Assembly (NCBI GenBank): GCA_000969725.1
Contig: JXSR01S034222.1
DNA from: Ophiothrix spiculata
Lineage: Eukaryota > Echinodermata > Ophiuroidea > Amphilepidida > Ophiotrichidae
DNA: 21,990 nucleotides
Reading direction: 5' to 3' (one strand)
This document shows, piece by piece, positions 9,988-16,958 of the stretch (position 1 is the stretch's first letter; each line of letters opens with the position of its first letter). The position numbers and the translations under genes are program-made. Below the pieces are notes generated by a model. It ran no database searches. It was not told where the DNA came from and was given only the letters and a program-made list of their open reading frames with translations.

Positions 9988-10074
9988 GGGCCAAATCATA
10001 GTCGGTCTCCAAACAACCACGACCAAATGTTTGGTAGGGAAAATTTTGTTTGGAGGCCGACTATGATTTGGCCC
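9988..10074. mobile_element. 87-bp hairpin mini-transposon inside the LINE relic
   Basis: 27-base arms (9988-10014 and 10048-10074; outer sequence GGGCCAAATCATAGTCGG) are inverted with one mismatch around a 33-base loop. TAT flanks both sides (9985-9987, 10075-10077), a possible 3-bp target duplication. It interrupts the RT frame between the LIY and QSGFR blocks, which supports an insertion. Confidence 0.75.
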
Positions 10075-10319
10075 TATGTCTAGCAATCTGGTTTCAGGGG
10101 AACCTATTGCACAGATAATGCCTTATTTCCTTTGAAAAAATCGAGTACAATTCTAGTACACATTCCTGAGGTGCAAATTTGGAACACAGATTCGAGTACA
10201 ATTTAAGTACAATTCGAGTACAATTTAAGTACAATTCGAGTACACCAATTTGTACTCGAATTGTACTTAAATTGTACTCGATTTTGTGTTCCAAATTTGC
10301 ACCTCAGGAATGTGTACTA

Positions 10320-10984
10320 CACTCTTAGAAAGGAAGGATCAAATATGAGACAAAAAGGATCAATTTTGATCCTTTTTAGGTATCAAATATGAGCTTACCC
10401 TTTAAGGATCAAAGTGATCCAAAAATAAGGATCAAAATTCTTGATCCGAAAAAAGGATCAAATATTTCTTATAAAAAAGATCTGCCTAAAAACATCTCAC
10501 TGAAGTGACCCTACAAGGGTTTGAACCCACGCCGCATGTGCACCATATATAATTACCAATTATATATAATGACCAACGCTCTAACCACTCGCCCACGGAA
10601 CAGGCAGTTATCAAGTGTGATGAAATTATCGTATTTGTATACCATTGTATACATTCCCGGCTATGTAGTGGATATGGGTGTACTCAAATATGAAACAAAA
10701 GATCACGTTGGATCCAAACGCGGTATCAAATATGAGCTCATCCTTTCCGTATCAAAGTAAACCAGAAATACGGATCAAAACATTGATATTGTAATCAAAA
10801 AAGATCAAAATAAAATGATCCTAAAAAGGATCAAAAATGATCCTGGTGAATTTGATCCATTTGTATATTTTGATCCGAAAAAGTATCAAAACGATCCACG
10901 TTGGATCAAAAGTGATCCTTAAAGGATCAAAATAAAATGATCCCGAAAACTACTCGTATATTTGATACCGGCCTTCTAAGAGTG
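10320..10984. mobile_element. 665-bp non-autonomous DNA transposon, ends CACTCTTAGAA, TA duplication
   Basis: CACTCTTAGAA and TTCTAAGAGTG form the termini, with TA at 10318-10319 and 10985-10986. The mirrored arm of the host fold-back gives the unoccupied site (GTGTACTAGAATTG), which proves a TA duplication. The interior consists of many GGATCAAA/TTGATCC words in both directions, arranged as two related halves that each contain TATCAAATATGAGCT. Between the halves lies a tRNA-like segment (10508-10605). No transposase is coded. Ends are shared with the element at 1251-1486, but the interior is unrelated. Confidence 0.85.
10508..10605 (-). repeat. tRNA-like Pol III promoter segment inside a DNA transposon
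   Basis: On the minus strand TGGGCGAGTGG (10585-10595) resembles box A and GGGTTCAAACCC (10517-10528) contains box B. Between them a 10-bp AT hairpin (ATATATAATT/AATTATATAT, about 10545-10567) stands where the anticodon arm would be. It may be a tRNA-derived SINE captured by the transposon, or part of its original interior. Confidence 0.4.
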
Positions 10985-11149
10985 TAGAATTGTACTCGAT
11001 TTTTTCCAGGGTTACCATCACAGATGGCTGCAGGTAAATACACACGTATGGTGCTGCTAGATCGGCAAAAGGAAACGGCGGACCATGTCCTACTATATAA
11101 TAAGTTGAATATCTCAAGTAGAACGTTATCGATAGCTCAACCATATTCT

Positions 11150-11437
11150 TTAAGCTTCTTTAGCTATTAGTGTAGCTGTGTTGTTAATCTTGGGCTGGAA
11201 ACATTTGATGAATGACGTTACGTTATACGATATTACGAAGGGCTTAAGCAGGTTGTCCCAAATGGGACCCAAATCCAGTACTTTATACCGATTCAGGATA
11301 GGGATCTTAGTTCTATTGTGTACAGCTTCCAGGATCTTCCCAGAAAATTCATTCTTATTTTCACGTGCAGTGTTTCCAATCCAGGTCAAGATAGACAACA
11401 CATCTACACCATCTGCTGAAGACACTGACTGATCCAC
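11150..11437 (-). CDS. unidentified protein-like open frame, possible exon or transposon relic
   Basis: The minus-strand frame encodes up to about 95 residues with balanced composition, for example SILTWIGNTARENKNEFSGK, VLDLGPIWDNLLKPFV and ISYNVTSFIKCF, ending in AKEA and a TAA at 11150-11152. No ATG opens it. An internal acceptor-like GTCTTCAG could make it a terminal exon of a minus-strand gene from about 11420 downwards. It overlaps the presumed upstream part of the TerD gene and abuts the LINE relic. No family is recognised; the opposite strand is also open, which lowers confidence. Confidence 0.3.
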   Translation of the reverse strand: MDQSVSSADGVDVLSILTWIGNTARENKNEFSGKILEAVHNRTKIPILNRYKVLDLGPIWDNLLKPFVISYNVTSFIKCFQPKINNTATLIAKEA

Positions 11438-11451
11438 CGAAAACGTTCCAG
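11400..11451 (+). other. probable 3' end of a non-coding 5' exon of the TerD gene
   Basis: AACGTTCCAG|GTGAGC (GT at 11452-11453) is a strong donor. The next acceptor, after a T-rich tract ending TTTACAG at 11580, opens the first coding exon. Joining the two leaves an open frame back to an in-frame TAG in this exon with no ATG, so translation begins at 11602 and this piece is 5' UTR. The exon's left edge and the promoter cannot be placed. Confidence 0.45.
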
Positions 11452-11601
11452 GTGAGCAATTAATTTATGTAGTGTTGAAGTTCAAATTTACCAGGCAAAT
11501 AAAATAACAAAATTGCTGGCACAAAATTCAGCGAGTCGATCAACGCCTATAAGCTGCGTTTTTTTTTCTTCTGTTTACAGACGCGAGAGAAAAAGACCAA
11601 G

Positions 11602-11700
11602 ATGAAATGCAAGAAATGCGGAGTTGTCAAGCTTTCAAGGGAGTTTCCTCCATTTACGTTGGACGCCAGCTGTGATCACCCACCAATGCATTGTTTACGG
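11602..11700 (+). CDS. RING-like/UBL/TerD protein, coding exon 1 (zinc-finger part)
   Basis: The exon (11581-11700) follows a pyrimidine tract and TTTACAG and ends CGG|GTAAGA. The first ATG, at 11602, starts 33 codons: MKCKKCG at the start, then SCDHPPMHCLR at the end. Spliced in phase 0 to exon 2 the cysteines fall as C-x2-C-x17-C-x-H-x4-C-x2-C-x10-C-x2-C, close to the C3HC4 RING spacing apart from the H-x4-C step. RING fingers bind two zinc ions and often recruit ubiquitin-conjugating enzymes; E3 activity here is inference. The seam between exons gives the LRC element of the finger, which supports the splice. No signal peptide, so probably cytosolic or nuclear. Confidence 0.75.
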
Positions 11701-12106
11701 GTAAGAGGAATCTTACATTTACCTACTGTAGGGTTGGTACCATAATATAGAGTCAGCGATCTATCATCTGTGCACGTGCTTAATGTAGATTAGGTAAGTG
11801 TAGAATAACTTGTAGTAGGTGCATACTAAAGTCTCCAATTAGGTAGGAATGTAAAGAAAACCTATTCCGTAATTAGATTGAATGAAACGAAATTGTGTCA
11901 TCTATGCAAAAATGATTAATTATAAGCTCATTCCATGGAAAATAAAACCTTTCTTGATTTCAAGTAAAAAAAAATCAGCTTTTTTTATTCGACCACAGGT
12001 TTTTCAATCTTACGTTTGTTACTTGGTACGTGAGAAGTATTTCTCAAACAGAAATTGTAAAGTTTTTCTATCCGTGTATGCAATAGGCACATGTTTTAAT
12101 TCAAAC
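11701..12106. other. intron 1 of the TerD gene, left part
   Basis: Starts GTAAGA. The content is AT-rich with no recognised exon; the open frame beginning 11882 is low-complexity and shows no motif. The intron runs to the acceptor at 12637-12638. Confidence 0.6.
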
Positions 12107-12505
12107 ATGTCACAAACGTTACCAAAAAATTGCACCAAAATGTCACAAACGTTACCAAACAATGCATTAAAAGAATTTCCTACCACTTTTGTGAAATATT
12201 TGTAAATATGTTACCCATCATCTGTGTAAAGCGTAATAAAGATTTCGCTAACACGTCAGAGAATTTTTATTTTGTAGTTTTTTGGAGCAAAAAATGCTTC
12301 CGTGCGATGTCACAAACGTTACCAAACGTTACATGAACTTTACTCAGGATTTTTGAAATTAATTTAAATTTTTTAACACCTACATGTCTTGTAACCACCA
12401 GTGAGCACCGTTATCAACAACAAACTTGTGGATATAAAGATTATGCTAGGTTCTGTAGCCATTTAAAAGTATTATTTTTCAATTTTTCGGTCACACAAAC
12501 GTTAC
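12107..12505. repeat. interspersed ATGTCACAAACGTTACCA motif, four copies in intron 1
   Basis: ATGTCACAAACGTTACCA occurs at 12107-12124, 12140-12157 and 12307-12324, and a shorter form (GTCACACAAACGTTAC) near 12490-12505. The spacing is irregular (33, 167 and about 183 bases) and the sequence between copies is unrelated, so this is neither a simple tandem array nor an obvious transposon end. Confidence 0.7.
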
Positions 12506-12511
12506 TTTGAA

Positions 12512-12595
12512 ATCACCCTATATCATCACCCTATATCATGTACCCTATATCATCACCCTATATCATGTACCCTATATCATCACCCTATATCATGT
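12512..12595. repeat. 27-bp minisatellite (CACCCTATATCAT/GTACCCTATATCAT)
   Basis: Alternating units CACCCTATATCAT and GTACCCTATATCAT repeat about three times. The array stops about 43 bases before the exon 2 acceptor, so length changes could alter the branch-point region. Confidence 0.9.
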
Positions 12596-12638
12596 ATATG
12601 ATTTTAAAACAGGGATCATCTTTCCATTATGATTTCAG

Positions 12639-12968
12639 TGTGTCACATCACATGTGGACCAGTTCAAGACATGTTCACAATGCAATCAAGAAATCGACCA
12701 ATCATCACTCAATCTACGAAAATGTCTCAGTATATTAGAAACATTATTTCCCGTGATAAATCCAGAGGAGGAACATGATCAACTACCATCAGCCAGTGGT
12801 GTTATTGTACCCGGTGGCAAAGTGACAGTAGCTCGGCTAGATGGAGAAGCCTTTGAGATCGATTACGACCCGCGATTAACTGTACAACAAGTAAAGCATC
12901 ATGTTCATAGGTATATGAAAGTTGAACCACATCAGCAACGTCTGGTTTACAATGGAAAAGAAATGAAG
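12639..12968 (+). CDS. RING-like/UBL/TerD protein, coding exon 2 (ubiquitin-like fold)
   Basis: The acceptor is TATGATTTCAG and the donor is ATGAAG|GTAGGT; 330 bases, 110 codons, phase 0 at both ends. It opens with CVTSHVDQFKTCSQCN, which supplies the last cysteines of the RING-like finger, then LRKCLSILETLFPVINPEEE, a polar linker, and KVTVARLDGEAFEIDYDPRL followed by TVQQVKHHVH and QQRLVYNGKEMK. The last part is a ubiquitin-like fold: strand 1, the T-V-x-x-V-K helix start, and QQRLVYNGK corresponding to QQRLIFAGK of ubiquitin. The fold is finished in exon 3. Such domains usually mediate binding to ubiquitin-system or proteasome partners; that role here is inference. Confidence 0.85.
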
Positions 12969-13181
12969 GTAGGTGTTGTAGTGGGAAAGTTCAGACCACA
13001 CAATATCCGTTTAGTGTGAATACCGTATCTGAACACCAGTTGAGGCGCTGGTCTCGCAAACCATATTCCTGGAGTCGACTGATATCTTTTTCTGACCTTT
13101 TATCTTATTATTTGCCCATTTGAAATAATCGTAAAATTCACAGTACTAATGCCATCAAAATCGAACGTTGGGGAAATATAT

Positions 13182-13202
13182 GTTATTATTATTATTATTA
13201 TC
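13182..13202. repeat. (ATT)n microsatellite in intron 2
   Basis: Seven repeats of TTA/ATT in the last intron of the TerD gene. Confidence 0.9.
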
Positions 13203-13321
13203 AATTATTACAAAGCATTTATCATGTTTATAAAGTGCTCTACAAAGAACACAGCGCTGAAAACGTAAACACAAACTATATATCGTTCGACCATGTCATC
13301 TTTATCAACAAATTCATTTAG

Positions 13322-13690
13322 TTGCGTGTGCGTGGTAACATAGTCCCATGGATATGTGACTTTCTTCATCACCGTCTGCAATGTGTAAGATTCAACAACA
13401 CACTTTCAGATGACACTCAACTTTCTGCAGGTGTTCCACAAGGCACCAAACTTGGTCCTATTGTATTTCAAGTTCTGATCAACGACGCTGCCTCCGATGC
13501 GGAATCTGAATACTGGAAATATGTTGACGATCTTACCTTTGCGGAAAATAGTCATGGTAACAAACAAAGTCATTTGCAAGAAGATCTGCACAATTTTTCT
13601 GTCCGGGCTACAAATAATGGTCTGAATCTGAATGCTAAAAAATGTCAAGCCCTTGAGATCAATTTCAGCAGAACCACACCACATCATTCT
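13322..13690 (+). pseudogene. LINE reverse-transcriptase fragment (YVDD block) inside the TerD gene's last intron
   Basis: The frame reads VPWICDFLHHRLQCVRFN, GVPQGTKLGPIVFQVLINDA, then WKYVDDLTFAEN and NGLNLNAKKCQALEINFSR. These are RT motifs B to E of a CR1-like non-LTR retrotransposon, with the catalytic YVDD intact. The upstream RT blocks, endonuclease and 3' end are missing, so the copy is dead although this piece has no stops. It lies in the same orientation as the host gene. The frame happens to run on into exon 3, giving a 371-codon open frame that would wrongly fuse RT with TerD. It differs from the relic at 9745-11144 in coverage, as that one stops before these motifs. Confidence 0.88.
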
Positions 13691-13825
13691 ATTCTATCAG
13701 AAATTCCAACAATCACAAAAACAAGTGCATTGCGAGAAAGACTTCAAAACATGATAGCAGACACGATGAAGACACAAGATAGTGGGAGTTCCATTTATCA
13801 AATGTCATGCGTTTTATCATTACAG

Positions 13826-14437
13826 GAATTTCAGCAAGGCAACAGAGAAGCCAATCTTGCCACTTACGATGTTAAACCACGTTCAACAATCCATTTGATG
13901 GTTCTTCTATACGTTGTACCCAGTAACCTCAACCATGTCGTCTTTGACCTCCATTGGGGATATCCTGCGCATGGGCAAGACTTCCTAGATGCATCAGCCA
14001 TCATGTTTTCTAGAAATAGTTGTGCAGGAGTGGTTGATTATCGTCATAAAAGTAGAGCAGAAGGCGCGATATATCATTCTGGTGATCTTATGGATGACTT
14101 CAATCAAATCGGACACCACTTTATCAATGTCGAGCTGCGTAGAATACCCTCTCGTGTAACTCATATATTCTTTACTCTAAGCGCATGGCATTCCCCATCT
14201 ATATCGCATTATAGGAACCCCAGTTTGAGATTTTATGAGAAGTCAAATCCAGGGAAGATGCTTTGCAAGGATCAGACCAGAAAAGCGGTTCACAGACAGG
14301 CTATAATCATGTGCTCCTTGTCCAAACGTAATGGGCAGTGGTTTGTGGAGAACAACGGCGTGTTGTCTGATGGTAATGCTGCCGAGTATGACCCATTGTT
14401 CGCAACGATCAGAAGTATAATCAAGACAATGGGATAG
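13826..14437 (+). CDS. RING-like/UBL/TerD protein, coding exon 3 (end of UBL, TerD domain)
   Basis: The acceptor is TTTATCATTACAG|GAA, phase 0, and the frame runs 203 codons to TAG at 14435-14437. The first part, NLATYDVKPRSTIHLMVLL, matches the ubiquitin C-terminal half (LSDYNIQKESTLHL), which joins seamlessly to NGKEMK of exon 2 and fixes the intron. The following TerD-family domain shows FDLHWGYPAHGQDFLDASAI, GAIYHSGDLMDD, FINVELRRIP, THIFFTLSAW and a late GQWFVENNG. TerD domains in bacteria bind calcium and act in tellurite and stress resistance. Here the family's acidic GDGDDE-type segment after HSGD is replaced by a run with few acids, so metal binding may be altered. Total protein is 346 residues. 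Confidence 0.88.
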   Translation, partial: EFQQGNREANLATYDVKPRSTIHLMVLLYVVPSNLNHVVFDLHWGYPAHGQDFLDASAIMFSRNSCAGVVDYRHKSRAEGAIYHSGDLMDDFNQIGHHFINVELRRIPSRVTHIFFTLSAWHSPSISHYRNPSLRFYEKSNPGKMLCKDQTRKAVHRQAIIMCSLSKRNGQWFVENNGVLSDGNAAEYDPLFATIRSIIKTMG

Positions 14438-14447
14438 TGATATGTCA

Positions 14448-14483
14448 CACTTTTAAATATGTCAGAATATGACATAAAAAGTG
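14448..14483. terminator. hairpin in the 3' UTR of the TerD gene; possible ATTAAA poly(A) signal downstream
   Basis: CACTTTT...TATGTCA pairs with TGACATA...AAAAGTG in two 7-bp blocks around a 5-base loop, starting 11 bases after the stop codon. ATTAAA at 14524-14529 is the first plausible polyadenylation signal. Whether the hairpin has any role is unknown. Confidence 0.35.
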
Positions 14484-14643
14484 ACTGATATGTTAAGAGA
14501 TAAAGTATATAACTGATGAAATCATTAAAATAAGCGTGGAGAACTATTTTGTGACTAAAATACTACACAAAATACTTCAGAAACTCCTGCAACCCCCTTT
14601 TGTTTTTGCTTGTCACTTTGTCAAAACCACTAAAATTAGTTTA

Positions 14644-14732
14644 GGCCTGGGTCGACGAGATTTTTTCCTCCAAAAGGTCCACTTTTTGAAAATCCGCACC
14701 CCACTTGAAAAAATCCTGGCTACGAGCCTGGG
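14644..14732. mobile_element. short hAT-like or related transposon relic
   Basis: The right side, read in reverse, is CCCAGGCTCGTAGCCAGGAT followed by TTTTTTC, a terminal motif of the CAGNNNCGTAGCCAG kind common in animal DNA transposons. The left side (CCTGGGTCGACGAGATTTTTT) is a poor mirror. No target duplication was found; a decayed or deleted copy. Confidence 0.3.
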
Positions 14733-14975
14733 CGGAATTGAGTGTTATTTGAATCAAAATTTACATGTTTACTTTCTTCATGTCGGTACTAAACACAGAT
14801 TCTTAACAAATTTTAGTGGTCCATTTGATTAAGTGAAGGGGAATTGAAAAAGAAAAGAAAACTAATTCAAATGAAAAGTTCGTCATTTTGCTTTATCATC
14901 GTAATTCATGAGGCAGTCATTTTTTACATTATTTCAAATACAGAGATATTAATATGTCATCAAGTCATACCTTGG

Positions 14976-15053
14976 TTATTTGAGGTTTTTGCAAAAAATC
15001 AATTGTCTTTTTAGTTATTTGAGGTTTTTGCAAAAAATCAATTGTCTTTTTGT
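14976..15053. repeat. 39-bp tandem duplication
   Basis: Two consecutive units starting TTATTTGAGGTTTTTGCAAA (14976 and 15015) are identical over at least 37 bases, so the duplication is recent or conserved. Confidence 0.9.
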
Positions 15054-15191
15054 GACATGTAAACTTTTATTCAGAATGGTCTTCCATACATACTGTATCT
15101 TTTATGATGGAGAATCTTGGTATGAGAGCCACATGATATCGAGGGAAAGTTAGCTATAGTGAAAAACCTATAATTATTGGATAATGTATAA

Positions 15192-15447
15192 GGGTCAAAC
15201 TATACTTCTTATGGGCTACCAAATATTTGGTGCAACAAGTCTTTGTTATCTTAAAATCTGATATATAATTCCAATATATTTCCTAATAATAACGGAGGCT
15301 TCGTGATGAAAAATCAATACACCGCATGTGAGGAGTATTTGGTGAAAATGTTTGGTGATTTACAACACTAAGTATTCGTTATTATAAGATAACAAAGACT
15401 TGTTGCACAAAATATTTGGTAGATCAAAAAGAACTGTAATTTGACCC
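15192..15447. mobile_element. 256-bp Harbinger-like MITE, copy C
   Basis: Ends are GGGTCAAAC... and ...ATTTGACCC, with long inverted arms of about 55-60 bases that include GCTACCAAATATTTGGTGCA and ACAAGTCTTTGTTATCT in opposite orientation at the two ends. TAA flanks both sides (15189-15191, 15448-15450), a 3-bp duplication of the TWA type used by PIF/Harbinger elements. No coding capacity. A second copy is at 19016-19273. Confidence 0.75.
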
Positions 15448-15450
15448 TAA

Positions 15451-16248
15451 ATTATAACTGTAATGTACCTCTATATAAAAGCATGATAAGAAGAGAATGA
15501 AAAGACAACATGTGCGACTACACTGTTTTTTATTGGTAAATCAGCTTAAATAAATAGGGTAGTGTTGCTATCCTTCATCGTACAATATAAATATGATATG
15601 TTAAGTGAATGACATAGTTATATATTTTATAAACAATAATTAAGACATTTCAATGGTACAGAAAATTGTTTCCTCCAATATGTGTATGTTTCGAGAAAAG
15701 GTAAAGGTATCGTAAGGTCGGCATAGTATACTGTGCTACGTGATACGGGCCATTGAAGCTGAGCATAGTCAACAATCACGTCCAAGGTCGAATTTCTAAT
15801 TTCATTTGAAACATTACCTTTGAAATGTATTCTATCATATTAATCAGGTTCCAGCATCCAAAATATAAGAAAAATGTGTTAAAAACCAAGATAAAAATCC
15901 TCCCTCCATTCAGGTTTTACTCAGTACAAAAACTTTAAACTCGATTTGTTCAGAACTATAGTTTTCCGATTCCTTTTACCAATTTGGATGTAACTTTGCA
16001 ACCGAACATCCAATAACCAAAAGCAAGGTGTCAATTTAAAGCTTAAACTTTCAACTTTCAGATGAGACCAAAAAATCAATTTTGATTTTGGGACCCTTAA
16101 GGTACCTATATATATGACGGGGCACATTTATTTTCAGTTGATTTAAACATGTGATAACTAATAAAGTTTTATATAGTCGGCTTGTCCTGAGTTTGAAGCA
16201 CGAACGTCAAAGTCGTGTTGCGAAATTGAGTGCCGGTGTCATGAAAGC
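15451..16248. other. no gene seen
   Basis: AT-rich DNA. The 68-codon minus-strand frame at 15921-16127 has no recognised motif or splice support. No inverted-repeat element was defined here. Confidence 0.45.
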
Positions 16249-16250
16249 TA

Positions 16251-16380
16251 CAGTCCTACCAATTTATTGTCCGGGTACCTATATATTTGTATAGTATGTA
16301 CTTTGTACGTGTATCGATCACACATCAAGGTCACGCTTTACTCCGTTGAAGTCAATGGGACAATAAAATGGGTAGGACTG
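16251..16380. mobile_element. 130-bp MITE, ends CAGTCCTACC, TA duplication
   Basis: CAGTCCTACCAATTTATTGTCC at the left is mirrored at the right by GGACAATAAAATGGGTAGGACTG (one-base indel and one mismatch). TA lies on both sides (16249-16250, 16381-16382). No coding capacity; fits a TA-inserting Tc1/mariner-type non-autonomous element. Confidence 0.8.
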
Positions 16381-16524
16381 TACCATTCATTACACCGGTA
16401 TATAATTTAAGTTATATCGCATTATAATACAGATTTGGCGAAATTACAGCCAAAAGCTAACTAAATTCTAAAATAAATTTTTGATTTCTTAAAAAATATA
16501 ACTCTGTTCGTAAATATTCATTTC

Positions 16525-16933
16525 CACTAGCGTAGCCAGAGGTGGTTCACTAGGTGCACAGGCACCACCCATATTTCGTTTGTCGGTCGCCGAGCGCCGC
16601 GTTTGTCGGTCGCCGAACGCCGCTGTCGGAAAATGGTAGGGGTTTACCAATAGCCGCAAATTATGTCGTACACGACGATGTTGATATTGTTAGAAAAATT
16701 GAAGCAGAAATACGTTTAAAAAAATCGGCTGTATACTAGCAGTTGCTTGTTGTTTAGTTACGACAAGTGACAAGAAAATCGCAAAGAAACCTGTATTTTT
16801 ATTTTTATTTATTTGTTGCTTGTCAGTCTTTAAAAAACTAAAATGGGTGTACCTTTTTGGGCTTCAAAAAACAGTTGTCGGTAAAACCCCAAAAGTGTCC
16901 ACCACCATTTTTGAAAGTCTGGTTATGCCACTG
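16525..16933. mobile_element. 409-bp hAT-like non-autonomous element with 8-bp target duplication
   Basis: The left end CACTAGCGTAGCCAGA and the right end, reversed, CAGTGGCATAACCAGA match the CAGTGGCGTAGCCAG-type terminus frequent in hAT-like elements. The flanks are TTCATTTC (16517-16524) and TTCATTTA (16934-16941), an 8-bp duplication with one mismatch, as hAT elements make. Inside is a GC-rich 23-bp tandem duplication (16577-16599, 16600-16622; CGTTTGTCGGTCGCCGARCG). No transposase is recognised. Confidence 0.75.
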
Positions 16934-16958
16934 TTCATTTACTTGATTTTGCCATATA

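Larger units (their letters stand above)
10134..11006. mobile_element. fold-back element, itself split by a 665-bp transposon
   Basis: The ends are GAAAAAATCGAGTAC and GTACTCGATTTTTTC. Without the nested insert the element is about 206 bp and almost wholly palindromic: the left arm from 10134 (with CACATTCCTGAGGTGCAAAT) is mirrored by the right arm 10252-10319 plus 10987-11006. The centre is a tandem array of CGAGTACAATTTAAGTACAATT units, about 2.5 in the left arm and 1.5 in the right, around an ACCAATTT loop. It sits inside the LINE relic. No clear target duplication is visible. Confidence 0.8.
9745..11144 (+). pseudogene. LINE reverse-transcriptase relic, split by nested transposons
   Basis: Three RT pieces lie in the right order. 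9745-9900 reads EIKAQNKSTGLDGIPYKF then VPSDIKLSRVYP. 10084-10128 reads QSGFRGTYCTDNALF (the Q.GFR...T..AL block). 11020-11144 reads MAAGKYTRMVLLD then KETADHVLLYNKL, which is RT motif A with its Asp kept. Stops and frame changes show it is dead. The gaps are an 87-bp hairpin (9988-10074) and an 873-bp composite fold-back (10134-11006). Removing them restores the order of the RT blocks. The catalytic YxDD block is absent; the relic ends near 11145. Confidence 0.8.

Noticed and set aside
13322-13825. Treating the RT stretch as an N-terminal part of the TerD protein
   Set aside because: The ubiquitin-like fold is completed only if exon 2 is spliced directly to 13826, and the RT residues belong to a retrotransposon.
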